The position numbers were made by a program, and so were the translations under genes. A DNA stretch of 33,839 bases, taken from assembly GCA_012511955.1 (NCBI GenBank), contig JAAZFC010000057.1, forward strand, positions 1 to 33,839, in the 5' to 3' direction. Shown here piece after piece: positions 1-7,657 of this stretch; positions within the stretch are counted from its first letter, which is position 1, and each line of letters opens with the position of its first letter. The DNA is from Fibrobacter sp. (GTDB lineage Bacteria; Fibrobacterota; Fibrobacteria; Fibrobacterales; Fibrobacteraceae). The notes beneath the pieces were generated by a model, which saw only the letters and a list, made by a program, of their open reading frames with translations, had not been told where the DNA came from and searched no databases.

Positions 1-104
1 ATAAATCGCTTTAACTTTCCCGCATCAATGCGATCCACAGGGGAAAGCATATAGTGCATATCCGCCATGCAAGGCCCGGTAGTGTTAAAACTCTTTTTGC
101 GCAT
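1..104 (-). CDS. Partial AAA-ATPase-like protein (N-terminus only)
   Basis: An open frame starts at an ATG (102-104) and runs off the left edge, giving 34 residues that begin MRKKSFNTTGPC and contain DMHYMLSPVDRID. This resembles the N-terminus of the AAA-ATPase-like/PD-(D/E)XK family, where a short 'FNTTGPC..HYM' stretch precedes the Walker A loop. In that family the ATPase is followed by a nuclease-like domain and copies are often numerous and of unknown role. The P-loop lies outside the window, so the assignment rests on a short match from memory. There is no Shine-Dalgarno sequence before the ATG. The gene is divergent from the dUTPase-like gene. Confidence 0.6.
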   Translation of the reverse strand, partial: MRKKSFNTTGPCMADMHYMLSPVDRIDAGKLKRF

Positions 105-164
105 AAGGGAAATGTACTAAATTAATGGTTAATGATAAATGGTTAGAAATTCCTGTTTAAATCC

Positions 165-170
165 TATATT
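165..170 (+). promoter_or_regulatory. Possible -10 element for the dUTPase-like gene
   Basis: TATATT lies 22 bases before the ATG at 193. The matching -35 region (TTAGAA at 143-148) is poor. A ribosome site, GAGG at 184-187, sits between it and the start. Weak support because the whole intergenic stretch is AT-rich. Confidence 0.3.
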
Positions 171-192
171 TACAATTTTCCCCGAGGTTTAT

Positions 193-654
193 ATGTCTGC
201 TAAGCAACCCGATATGCTCGCTGAAATTTTCCGCATGCAAAGCCTGCTCAACGATTATGTTTTTGCCAAAAGAGATATTCGCGATGGCGAAGGTAACACG
301 CTCACCATGCAAAAACTGGTGGAATTAGGCGAAAGCGAAGCCGCTAAAGGTCCCAATACCGAAACCAACCAATGGTTGGCTAACTATTTGAGCGCCTTGG
401 ACGATGAATCCCGGGAATTGCGTGAAGAATTATTGTGGAAATGGTGGAGCAAAGACTCCTTGGATATGCAAAATATTCGCGTGGAAATTGTGGATCAGCT
501 CCACTTTTGGGTGAGCTTGGCTTTAACTTCCGGCATGGATGCAGAAAAAGTCTATGACTTGTATTTGCAAAAAAACCAAGTGAACTTGGAACGCCAAGAC
601 CAAGATTACAGCAAAGCCACCAAAGACGAAAGCGATAACTTGAATATTAAATAG
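193..654 (+). CDS. Dimeric dUTPase-type all-alpha NTP pyrophosphatase
   Basis: A protein of 153 residues that resembles the dimeric dUTPase (dUTPase_2) branch of the MazG-like all-alpha pyrophosphatases. These cleave dUTP (or dCTP) to the monophosphate and keep uracil out of DNA. The family pattern is visible: an acidic helix with ELREELLWKWW, then EIVDQLHFWVSLAL with the metal-binding E..D, then a tail YLQKNQVNLERQ that fits the conserved 'Kn..N..RQ' end. The ATG at 193 is chosen over an in-frame ATG at 139 because GAGG at 184-187 is well placed and the extra 18 residues look non-family. Its stop is four bases from the end of the convergent glycosyltransferase gene. Substrate preference cannot be told from sequence. 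Confidence 0.75.
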   Translation: MSAKQPDMLAEIFRMQSLLNDYVFAKRDIRDGEGNTLTMQKLVELGESEAAKGPNTETNQWLANYLSALDDESRELREELLWKWWSKDSLDMQNIRVEIVDQLHFWVSLALTSGMDAEKVYDLYLQKNQVNLERQDQDYSKATKDESDNLNIK

Positions 655-658
655 TCTT

Positions 659-1438
659 TTAAACTATTGTTTGTTGGCTTATTTGCCCTTTAATATTCAC
701 GCTAACTGGCATGGGCCCACGCTGTTGTGGTATGCTTATGCCAGGTACGCTAAGGGGGAGTTTATGCCCCCATTTTTCCAAAAACAGCTCGGCTTCTTGC
801 TCCCAAACAGGGCCAAAACTCCCTTGGGAAAGATGTTTTACCAAAATTTCGGAGCTAACCACCACTTGATACTGGGGGTACATTTGCATACACAAATCCA
901 AGTCGTAAAAGTGAAAGTTTTTAAAAGTTTCTTCGTCAAAGGGATGTTTTTCCCAAGCTTGGCGACGCACCGCTAACCATAAACCATCTGCTACGAGCAC
1001 TCTTTTATCATTGTTATCGGCGCCATAGGGCATGATAAAAAAATCTTTACCATCGTTTATTTCATGCACTATTCTTCCAGCCAAATAAGGATCGCCAAAC
1101 CATGGCCAAAAAGGGGGGGTAGCATTTAATATTTGGCTCCCCGCTAAGCCTAAAACCCCCAATTCCGGATTATTTGCAAATTTTTCTTCGAGGATATTGC
1201 CCCAATTAAAATCCATAAAAAACACATCTTCGTGCATAAAAAGCAAAATATCCCCTTGGGCCCGCCGCGCCCCTTCGTTATAAACCGCGCATATTCCTCG
1301 GGGATCTTGATTGTTATCAATAATGATAAACTCCATATCTGTAAAAGGCTTTGCCAAAGTTCCTGCGGTACGCATGGCATTGCGACGCACTAAATCCGCC
1401 GCACTGCTTTCCACACTACATATCACCACACTAATCAT
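659..1438 (-). CDS. StrF-type glycosyltransferase, likely flagellin/protein glycosylation
   Basis: A 259-residue GT-A glycosyltransferase of the group that includes the StrF domain. It begins with a beta strand MISVVICS, has IIIDNN (about 38-43) for nucleotide-sugar binding, then YNEGARRAQGDILLFMHEDVFF, where HED replaces the usual DxD metal site. FHFYDLDLCMQM later matches the 'fh.YDlD.clr' acceptor-side motif of this group. There is no membrane segment, so it is cytoplasmic. Its ATG overlaps the TGA of the upstream small gene (ATGA), implying translational coupling. Such enzymes commonly sit in flagellin glycosylation islands. With fliA, flhA and a CgeB-like glycosyltransferase in the window, that role is likely but inferred. 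Confidence 0.7.
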   Translation of the reverse strand: MISVVICSVESSAADLVRRNAMRTAGTLAKPFTDMEFIIIDNNQDPRGICAVYNEGARRAQGDILLFMHEDVFFMDFNWGNILEEKFANNPELGVLGLAGSQILNATPPFWPWFGDPYLAGRIVHEINDGKDFFIMPYGADNNDKRVLVADGLWLAVRRQAWEKHPFDEETFKNFHFYDLDLCMQMYPQYQVVVSSEILVKHLSQGSFGPVWEQEAELFLEKWGHKLPLSVPGISIPQQRGPMPVSVNIKGQISQQTIV

Positions 1439-1692
1439 GAGCTTTCCAAAAAAGGCAATAATTCATAGTTCAAAGCATCGGACATGGCTACCCAATCTTG
1501 AGTTTGTTGTTGATTTAAAATATTTTTGAGCACTACCAATGCTTTTTGTTGGCTAGTTTCGTCTAATCCACGCATAAAGCCTGCCAAATTTCCCAGCAAA
1601 TTATTCCAGCGGGAATTAGCTTCGCCAATGCGCCCTTGTAGCAAAAAATCCGCAATTCGTCTGATTTCCAATTTATTTTCCCTAAAATCCAT
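1435..1692 (-). CDS. Small helical protein of unknown function, coupled to glycosyltransferase
   Basis: A predicted 85-residue, mainly alpha-helical, soluble protein starting MDFRENKLEIRR. The C-terminal part reads as 'L..IL..QQTQDWVAMSDALNYELLPFL', a pattern I recall from small proteins near flagellin-modification genes, though no function is established there. It has no signal peptide, membrane segment or cysteine. It overlaps the downstream glycosyltransferase by four bases (ATGA), so the two are almost certainly made together. It faces the CgeB-like gene across 23 bases. It could be a chaperone or adaptor for the glycosyltransferase or its flagellar target, but this is inference. Confidence 0.6.
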   Translation of the reverse strand: MDFRENKLEIRRIADFLLQGRIGEANSRWNNLLGNLAGFMRGLDETSQQKALVVLKNILNQQQTQDWVAMSDALNYELLPFLESS

Positions 1693-1715
1693 ATCTTAAA
1701 CTTATCTTGAAATGA

Positions 1716-3416
1716 ATGGAATATCAAGGTCAAGAATGTATTTTGTTCAAAAGCTCATCGGGGCAGCAATCTGCTCTGCTGCGTGACGCTACAGGTAAAA
1801 CCCAACTTTTGCACAGTGCGGTGAATCCCCAATTAGAAGCTGAGCTTTTAGCTCCCACCGAAATCTGGGGCGATGTTATACTGTGTTTGGGCACAGGTTT
1901 GGGCTATCATTTACAAGAATTAGCACAAGTAAAGGGGAAAATCATTGTTTTGTGCGAATCTTTCCCCAATTTGCTAGCAGCAGCGCAAAAAGTGGTAGAA
2001 AGCTCTGAAAACACGGTTATTAGCGCCTTGCTCACCGATCCTGAACAAAATTACCAAGCTTTGACGATTTTGCGCGATCAACTTCATCTACTAGAAGTTC
2101 CCACTTTGCAAATTATCCGCCACCCAGCCAGCTACAGATTTAGCAGAATTTTGTGTGAAGATTTCACTTCCGTGGTTTTTCAAGATCTCAGCAGTTTACG
2201 CTATGGCAGCTCGGAACCCAGCGCCTATATTCGCAACGAACAGCAACGCATAGTCCCTCAATCTAGCCCCAAATCCCAGCGGGTATTGCTGCTTTTTGGC
2301 CATCATTTTTTGCAACAAGAAGTGCTTAACGCTCTACAAAACCAAGAAAATGTGGTGAAATGCTTAGATTATCAGCATAATGACAATCCTGGGGTTTGGG
2401 AATCCACGGTAATGCGGGAATTGCAAGATTTTTTGCCTCATATTATTATCAGTATAAATATGAAAGGCATCGATCACGAAGGTATTTTGGTAGATGCCGC
2501 CATGCGTTTAGGAATCCCCATCAATTGCTGGTTTGTGGATGATCCGCGCCCCATTGCTCTAGGCTATTCATCTCGTTTATACCCCCATATCAAAGCTTTT
2601 TGTTGGGAAAAAGCCTATTTATCTTGGTTAATGGAGGTGGGATTCTCCACCCCCCAATGGTTGCCCTTGGCTGGCGATCCGCAAATATTTTCTTTGCCCA
2701 AATCCGCAGTTAGCCCCCAATATCCCTTGGCTTTTACAGGTTCCGCCATGGCTAGCAGCTTTTTGGACTCCATTCGCCAAGCTTTTTTATGGAATCCCCA
2801 ACTAGAAACCGAGGTGCAAATACGGGCCCAGCAACTTTTAGAGGAAATTTTATCTGCTCCTAAGCAAAAACATTGTCAAGTTTTCGATGTGCTCAATAAT
2901 TGGGACTTGCCTTTTGACGATGAACGCAACCGCACTTGGTTAAGCTCATTGGTGCAACATAGCGCCAGTCATTTAAAACGTCGTCATTTTTTAGCAGAAT
3001 TATTGGAGCAAGACTTGCTTTTAGCAGGGGATCCCGAAGGTTGGCGTGAAACTTTTGGCCCAAATGTGAACACTGTACCAGACATAAATTATCGGCAAAA
3101 TTTATGCGCTCACTACCAAAACATCGATTTACACATCAACATTAGCAGTTGCCAAATGCCCAATGCGGTAAATCAGCGGGTTTTTGATATTCCCCTGGCT
3201 GGTGCTTTGGTGCTTAGCGATGCCCAAAGTGATTTAGCAGAATTATTTGGCAAAAACACCTTCTCCACTTTTAACTCCAAAGAAGAACTGCAAGATTTAA
3301 TAAGATATTATCAACTTCATGAAAGTGAAAAAAGAAATGTCATTCTAAAACAGCGACGCAAAATTTTAAACGAACACACTTATGAACACCGGTTACAAAA
3401 GCTCTTAATTCCTTAA
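1716..3416 (+). CDS. CgeB/Maf-like glycosyltransferase, likely flagellin glycosylation
   Basis: A 566-residue protein with a two-part build. The N-terminal third has the GTGLGYHL motif (residues 59-66) that resembles the Rossmann-like region of Maf (DUF115) motility accessory proteins. The remainder resembles CgeB/DUF3880 glycosyltransferases: VLLLFGHHF at about 190, NCWFVDDPRP at 270-279, and a C-terminal GT-B half with NLCAHYQNIDLHINISS and RVFDIPLAGALVLSD, the usual nucleotide-sugar region. Family members act on flagellin or spore surface proteins. Upstream there is no Shine-Dalgarno sequence, and TATCTT lies seven bases before the ATG. NfeD follows after 20 bases. Sugar and target are not predictable. 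Confidence 0.7.
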   Translation: MEYQGQECILFKSSSGQQSALLRDATGKTQLLHSAVNPQLEAELLAPTEIWGDVILCLGTGLGYHLQELAQVKGKIIVLCESFPNLLAAAQKVVESSENTVISALLTDPEQNYQALTILRDQLHLLEVPTLQIIRHPASYRFSRILCEDFTSVVFQDLSSLRYGSSEPSAYIRNEQQRIVPQSSPKSQRVLLLFGHHFLQQEVLNALQNQENVVKCLDYQHNDNPGVWESTVMRELQDFLPHIIISINMKGIDHEGILVDAAMRLGIPINCWFVDDPRPIALGYSSRLYPHIKAFCWEKAYLSWLMEVGFSTPQWLPLAGDPQIFSLPKSAVSPQYPLAFTGSAMASSFLDSIRQAFLWNPQLETEVQIRAQQLLEEILSAPKQKHCQVFDVLNNWDLPFDDERNRTWLSSLVQHSASHLKRRHFLAELLEQDLLLAGDPEGWRETFGPNVNTVPDINYRQNLCAHYQNIDLHINISSCQMPNAVNQRVFDIPLAGALVLSDAQSDLAELFGKNTFSTFNSKEELQDLIRYYQLHESEKRNVILKQRRKILNEHTYEHRLQKLLIP

Positions 3417-3436
3417 AGCTTTACTAATTTTTAAGT

Positions 3437-4882
3437 ATGAAAAACTTTATAAACAAAATTATTTTTATTGCTTTGCTGAGCATGGTAACTGTTTGGGGGC
3501 AAAAAAGCACCCACGCCGTGCATATTGAATTAGAAGGCACCGTAGATAAATCCATGGTGGCTTATGCGCAAAGGGCTATAAAACACGCTTTGGAGCAAAA
3601 GCCTGACCATATAATTTTTGAAATCAATTCTTTTGGGGGCGAACTTAATGCCGCTTACGATATTGTGGATGCCATCACCGAATTAAAAATCCCCACCACG
3701 GCCTTAGTTAGGCAAAAAGCTATTTCGGCGGGGTCCTTAATTGCCTTGGCTTGTAATAAACTTTATATGTTGCCTTCAACCACCATTGGCGATTGCGCAC
3801 CTATTATTCAAGGCAGCGATGGTCCCAATATCGTGGGTGAAAAAATCCAATCTCCCCTGCGGGCCAAGTTTCGCAATTTAGCCCAGCGCAATGGCTACCC
3901 CGAATTACTGAGCGAATCTATGGTTTCCCCCGAGCTAGAAATCTTGGAATTGCGGCGTGGAGACTCTGTGATTATTGAAAAAAGCGCGGTTTTTGATGCC
4001 ATGCCCCCGGAAGAACAGGCGTTATGGACTAAAAAGATCTTAGTTCATGCTGGAGAATTATTAACCATGACGGATATAGAAGCGGTGGAATTAGGTTTTT
4101 CCCAAGCCACGGTGGAAAGCCTTGAACAATTGCAGCAAAAACTGGAAATTAAGAGCATTGCTAAAATAGAAACCACTTGGTCCGAGAAATTAGCGGGATT
4201 TTTGGCCGCCATATCCCCCCTGTTAATGATGCTGGCTTTCGGTGCTATTTACATGGAGTTTCAAACCCCAGGCTTCGGTATTTTTGGCATAACTGGTGTG
4301 GTTTTGCTCGCCATTGTCTTCGGTGGACAATATGTGAGCGGATTAGCCGACAAATTGCCTTTGGTGCTCTTGCTTTTAGGGGCGATTTTAATTTTTGTGG
4401 AGATATTAATCTTACCTGGTACATGGATTAGTGGTCTCAGCGGTTTGGCAGTGATAATTATAGCCCTAATTATGGTACTTAAGGAATCCACTGTGGCCTG
4501 GAAGCTCCCCGCATGGACAGGATTAGATATCAGCGCTTTAAATTATGCTTTATTTTTAGTTTTTGGCAGTGCCATTACAGCTTTAACCATTCCATTCTTC
4601 TTTTCTAAATATGTCTTGACTAAATTACCCCCAGGGTTTTCCCCTATGCACCAAAGTGCTTTGGAAGGATTGTCACCCGTGGTGAGTGAAACTTTAAATG
4701 TACAAGTGGGCGATGTGGGAGTGGCTGTTTCGGTATTACGCCCTGGAGGCAAGGTGCAAATTGGGAATTTGGTGGTGGAAGCGGAGTCCCCCTATAAAAT
4801 GCTCACACCAGGGGTCCAAGTAAAAGTGATAGAAGTGGAAGCCAACCACATAAAAGTGGTGGAAGTTAAGGATAATGACTAA
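3437..4882 (+). CDS. NfeD-family membrane serine protease
   Basis: Full-length (481 residues) NfeD long form. A signal-like segment occupies residues 1-21. The ClpP/crotonase-fold protease domain follows, with SFGGEL at 65-70 and KAISAGS at 94-100, where Ser97 is the likely nucleophile. Lys136 in EKIQSPLRAKF aligns with the catalytic lysine of the archaeal homologue 1510-N. About four or five hydrophobic spans fill 250-390. The C-terminal soluble OB-fold domain has the family pattern GDVGVAVSVLRPGGKVQIG and ends in IKVVEV. These proteases act with flotillin or stomatin partners in membrane quality control. The partner floA follows after 33 bases. Homologue numbering is from memory. Confidence 0.9.
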   Translation: MKNFINKIIFIALLSMVTVWGQKSTHAVHIELEGTVDKSMVAYAQRAIKHALEQKPDHIIFEINSFGGELNAAYDIVDAITELKIPTTALVRQKAISAGSLIALACNKLYMLPSTTIGDCAPIIQGSDGPNIVGEKIQSPLRAKFRNLAQRNGYPELLSESMVSPELEILELRRGDSVIIEKSAVFDAMPPEEQALWTKKILVHAGELLTMTDIEAVELGFSQATVESLEQLQQKLEIKSIAKIETTWSEKLAGFLAAISPLLMMLAFGAIYMEFQTPGFGIFGITGVVLLAIVFGGQYVSGLADKLPLVLLLLGAILIFVEILILPGTWISGLSGLAVIIIALIMVLKESTVAWKLPAWTGLDISALNYALFLVFGSAITALTIPFFFSKYVLTKLPPGFSPMHQSALEGLSPVVSETLNVQVGDVGVAVSVLRPGGKVQIGNLVVEAESPYKMLTPGVQVKVIEVEANHIKVVEVKDND

Positions 4883-4915
4883 ATTGTATATGAGTTTTTC
4901 ACAAGGAGTTAGCTT

Positions 4916-5890
4916 ATGATGCCTTTTATTTTAATTGTGGTAGGAATTGCCGCACTGGTTTTAGCTGTATTTTTGTTCCAGTTTATAGGTTTGTGGTTAC
5001 AAGCCATGTTTTCGGGAGCAGGGGTAAGTATTTTCAGCTTAGTTGGAATGCGTATTCGTAAAGTTCCTGCCAAAACCATAGTATCCGCCCGCATATTAAG
5101 TTGCAAAGCTGGTATGCCCATAAACACCGATGCCATCGAAGCTCACTATATGTCCGGTGGTAATGTGTTGCGCGTGGTGCAAGCCTTAATTGCCGCTAAA
5201 ATGGCTAATATCAAATTAGATTTTAAAGATGCCACCGCCATTGACTTGGCCGGCCGTAATGTGCTCGAAGCGGTGCAAATGTCTGTGAACCCCAAGGTCA
5301 TAGAGACACCAAAAGTGAGTGCTGTGGCTTTGGATGGTATTGAATTGTTGGCTGTAACTCGCATTACTGTGCGCGCATCCATTCAAAAATTAGTGGGTGG
5401 TGCTGGCGAAGAAACCGTCATCGCTCGCGTGGGTGAAGGCATTGTTTCGTCCATTGGTAGCGCCAAATCTCACAAAGAAGTGCTAGAAAACCCCAATATG
5501 ATCTCTAAAAAAGTCTTGGAGGCTGGTTTGGACTCGGGAACAGCCTATGAAATTCGCTCCATCGATATTTCTGATATTGATGTAGGTCGCAACATTGGTG
5601 CTATGCTAGAAACTGATCGCGCCGAAGCCGACAAAAAGATTGCCCAAGCCAAAGCCGAAGAAAGACGTGCCATGGCCATGGCCGCTGAACAAGAGATGAA
5701 AGCCCGGGTTATGGAAATGAATGCCAAAGTGGTGGAAGCGGAATCCCAGATTCCCATGGCGATTTCCGAGTCGCTTAAAGCTGGTAAAATGGGTTTTATG
5801 GATTACTATAATCTCAAAAACTTACAAGCTGATACGCAAATGCGCACTTCGCTCGGTGGCGAACCGCAATCTAAGTCCGAAGAAGAGTAA
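4916..5890 (+). CDS. floA: Flotillin-like protein FloA
   Basis: A 324-residue match to bacterial FloA (YqfA family), a scaffold of membrane microdomains. One N-terminal hydrophobic hairpin (residues 3-27) is followed by the SPFH/PHB-like domain with the family segments [32 protein letters not shown] and [23 protein letters not shown]. The C-terminal part is a charged coiled coil rich in A/E/K ([26 protein letters not shown], split by the family's EA repeats). A strong AAGGAG site lies before a double ATG (4916 or 4919). Its position after NfeD and before a membrane-anchored protein supports one functional unit. Confidence 0.92.
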   Translation: MMPFILIVVGIAALVLAVFLFQFIGLWLQAMFSGAGVSIFSLVGMRIRKVPAKTIVSARILSCKAGMPINTDAIEAHYMSGGNVLRVVQALIAAKMANIKLDFKDATAIDLAGRNVLEAVQMSVNPKVIETPKVSAVALDGIELLAVTRITVRASIQKLVGGAGEETVIARVGEGIVSSIGSAKSHKEVLENPNMISKKVLEAGLDSGTAYEIRSIDISDIDVGRNIGAMLETDRAEADKKIAQAKAEERRAMAMAAEQEMKARVMEMNAKVVEAESQIPMAISESLKAGKMGFMDYYNLKNLQADTQMRTSLGGEPQSKSEEE

Positions 5891-5901
5891 AAGAGTCTTT
5901 T

Positions 5902-6531
5902 ATGGATGGCTTAATAGTTGATATATTGCATAGACTGCTAAGTTCTGACTTAGGCACCATTATAATGGTGTTGATAATTGTAGGTATATCTGTGGTTAGT
6001 AAGTATTTTGAAGAAAAGGCAGCCCGCAAAAAAGCCACAACTAAACCCGTGGCTTCTAAAACTACTCCCCCGGTGCTGCCTACAGAAGTCGAGGATTACG
6101 ATACCGTAGAAGATTTCGGTGCCGAAAATAACACCGAAGGCTATGAAAACAGCTCCAGCCAAGAAGTCTATGATGAAGAAATTTATGCAGAAGATGACTT
6201 TCATGGCGAAGTTGTTATGGAATCATATTCTCAGGAACACCAGGCTCCGCCTCCTATACCAGAGGAAAAGCCTGCGAGCGCTCCAGCCACCCTCGCTGAT
6301 CAATACGAAGAGTTTATGCAAGAACAAGAAGCTTTGCTACAAGCCATAGTATCGCCTCCAAAAATCAGCATTCCTACTCCAGCTCCTCAAAAAGTTGCTG
6401 CTGTGAAAGCTGTTGAAAAGACAAGTTCTCCGCGAAAAGTTGCAAAAAGTTCAAATAAAAGAAGACAACTAGCAGAAGGTATTGCTTGGCAAGCTATACT
6501 GGGGCCCCCTCGTTGTAAACAACCTTGGTAA
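5902..6531 (+). CDS. Membrane-anchored acidic protein of unknown function, third gene of NfeD-FloA operon
   Basis: A 209-residue protein that I cannot name. One N-terminal transmembrane helix (about residues 18-34, TIIMVLIIVGISVVSKYF) precedes a basic stop-transfer patch (EEKAARKKATTK). A long low-complexity region rich in E, D, P and A (45-170) follows. The end is a compact basic motif, RRQLAEGIAWQAILGPPRCKQPW, whose 'ILGPPR' core I recall at the extreme C-terminus of other small anchored proteins beside flotillin genes. The gene starts 11 bases after floA and ends just before a terminator, so it is the last member of that operon. The tail probably binds a partner on the cytoplasmic side, with the acidic linker acting as a tether; this is inference. 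Confidence 0.75.
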   Translation: MDGLIVDILHRLLSSDLGTIIMVLIIVGISVVSKYFEEKAARKKATTKPVASKTTPPVLPTEVEDYDTVEDFGAENNTEGYENSSSQEVYDEEIYAEDDFHGEVVMESYSQEHQAPPPIPEEKPASAPATLADQYEEFMQEQEALLQAIVSPPKISIPTPAPQKVAAVKAVEKTSSPRKVAKSSNKRRQLAEGIAWQAILGPPRCKQPW

Positions 6532-6551
6532 AAGATTTATACAAACAATAA

Positions 6552-6578
6552 AAAAAGAGTAGCTAAGCTACTCTTTTT
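6552..6578. terminator. Bidirectional rho-independent terminator
   Basis: AAAAAGAGTAGC pairs with GCTACTCTTTTT around a three-base loop, and there is a T-run on the 3' side on either strand. It closes the nfeD-floA operon on plus and the YjfB-like gene on minus. Confidence 0.88.
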
Positions 6579-6613
6579 GTTTTTTAAACTTTATTTAACT
6601 TAATGTTCTTAAT

Positions 6614-6799
6614 TTAACCCACGACATCTACTTTGGTACCAACTCCGGGGGCACTTGCACTGGTGGGAGGAGGTGGTAAAGAATCCACTAATTGAGCGGC
6701 TGCAGAAGCTTCTGCGTCTTGAGCTTTTTTAAGCATGGCAATGCCGATTTCACCCATGGCATCGCCCCCAGCTGCACTTAATACATTTGCAATATTCAT
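6614..6799 (-). CDS. YjfB-like putative motility protein
   Basis: A 61-residue protein, MNIANVLSAAGGDAMGEIGIAMLKKAQDAE at the start (broken here by family positions), resembling the small YjfB family, whose members share 'MdIa.....', a helix with 'iaMLKKA.D' and a loose tail. Their function is unknown, but they are found with motility genes. The gene stands alone: a GGAGG site precedes the ATG, a consensus sigma-28 promoter lies upstream (6833-6859) and a terminator follows. That promoter makes it a class-3 (late) flagellar gene by inference, expressed once FliA is free. The tail is rich in proline and small residues. Confidence 0.7.
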   Translation of the reverse strand: MNIANVLSAAGGDAMGEIGIAMLKKAQDAEASAAAQLVDSLPPPPTSASAPGVGTKVDVVG

Positions 6800-6832
6800 A
6801 TTTCCTCCGAAATAAAACTAGTTCATATTATA

Positions 6833-6859
6833 TTATCGGCAGTTTAATACTTGACTTTA
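6833..6859 (-). promoter_or_regulatory. Sigma-28 (FliA) promoter for the YjfB-like gene
   Basis: Read on minus, TAAA (6856-6859), exactly 15 bases, then GCCGATAA (6833-6840). This is the textbook FliA consensus TAAA-N15-GCCGATAA without a mismatch. The start codon lies 33 bases downstream behind GGAGG. The TAAA box shares bases with the stop codon of the upstream lipM-like gene. The cognate sigma gene fliA is at 28487-29245. Confidence 0.92.
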
Positions 6860-7657
6860 GCTTTTACTTGAAGTTTTTATTCTTTTTTCCACTTCTGCTA
6901 AAATATCTGCCGGAATTTTCCAGGAACTTAATTTTAAATGAGCTGAAAAAGCTTGTACTAAAGCCTCTGTGATGCTGTTGGAATCCGTGTCGCAACCAGG
7001 AATTTGCCCCAAACTTACGGAATGCGCTTCTAAATCAGCTTTTATGGCGGGTTTTTGCTCTGGGGGAAATTCTAGGAGATCGACCAAGCCTAAATGCGCA
7101 TCGCCCCAGACAATAGAGCCATGTTGCAAAAATGCTTGCTTGGTGCGGCGTTGGGCCGACCCCACCAATTTGCGCCCTTGCCACACGATTTCCGCCCGAG
7201 ATGCGCTGGAAAAGCAGGGTGGCTTTACCAAATGCCGCTGGGAGTTGCTATCTACAGGCCCCGTGGCGCCGCGGGCTAAATCACCTTGAAAGCCTATGCC
7301 CTGCAAGCCTGCAAGCAAGCGTTCCGACACCCAATCGTAAGTTTGCCCCAAAGTTTTCCCCCAAGGGGCCACATTTTTGGGAGCGCATATTGTATAAGTA
7401 AGTTCTTCGGCATGGAATACCGCGCGACCACCAGTGATGCGTTGCACCACATCTACCCCCGCTCTTTTGGCCGCAGCTAAATCCACTTGTTCCACGGCAT
7501 TTTGAAAGTTCCCCAAAGTAATGCACCAGGGCTTCCAAGTGTAAAAACGCAAAATAGGATTTATGCTCCCCACTTCCATGCGTTCTAGTAAAACCTGATC
7601 CAAAGCCATTTGCCAAGCCCCAGGTTTAGCGGAAGAAAGCAATAAATTCCACTGCAT
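6857..7657 (-). CDS. lipM: LipM-type octanoyltransferase / lipoate-protein ligase family
   Basis: A 266-residue member of the BPL/LplA fold that moves octanoyl from ACP onto lipoyl-domain or GcvH lysines. QRITGGRAVFH (72-82) is the RRxxGGG-like substrate loop. PCFSSASRAEI (147-157) carries Cys148 at the place of the LipM catalytic cysteine, followed by GRKLVGSAQRR with Lys163 and QHGSI. The cysteine favours an acyl-ACP transferase over an ATP-dependent LplA, though the family cannot be split with certainty by eye. Its ATG directly follows the TAA of the lipoprotein gene, with GAGGG as ribosome site. The fab/acpP operon lies just upstream and could supply octanoyl-ACP. Confidence 0.8.
   Translation of the reverse strand: MQWNLLLSSAKPGAWQMALDQVLLERMEVGSINPILRFYTWKPWCITLGNFQNAVEQVDLAAAKRAGVDVVQRITGGRAVFHAEELTYTICAPKNVAPWGKTLGQTYDWVSERLLAGLQGIGFQGDLARGATGPVDSNSQRHLVKPPCFSSASRAEIVWQGRKLVGSAQRRTKQAFLQHGSIVWGDAHLGLVDLLEFPPEQKPAIKADLEAHSVSLGQIPGCDTDSNSITEALVQAFSAHLKLSSWKIPADILAEVEKRIKTSSKS

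Noticed and set aside
41-57. 17-base exact repeat GGGAAAGCATATAGTGC, also at 8481-8497
   Set aside because: It lies inside two unrelated genes in different reading frames, with no similarity in the flanks; most likely chance in AT-rich DNA.
650-668. AATAGT/ACTATT hairpin between the dUTPase-like and glycosyltransferase genes
   Set aside because: Only six A/T-rich pairs and no clean T-tract; too weak to call a terminator.
671-976. Open frame of 101 codons on plus opposite the glycosyltransferase
   Set aside because: It is antisense to a gene with clear motifs, has no ribosome site and no recognisable protein features.
7132-7401. Overlapping plus-strand open frames opposite lipM
   Set aside because: They are shadows of the higher-GC part of the lipM gene, whose catalytic motifs are intact on minus.
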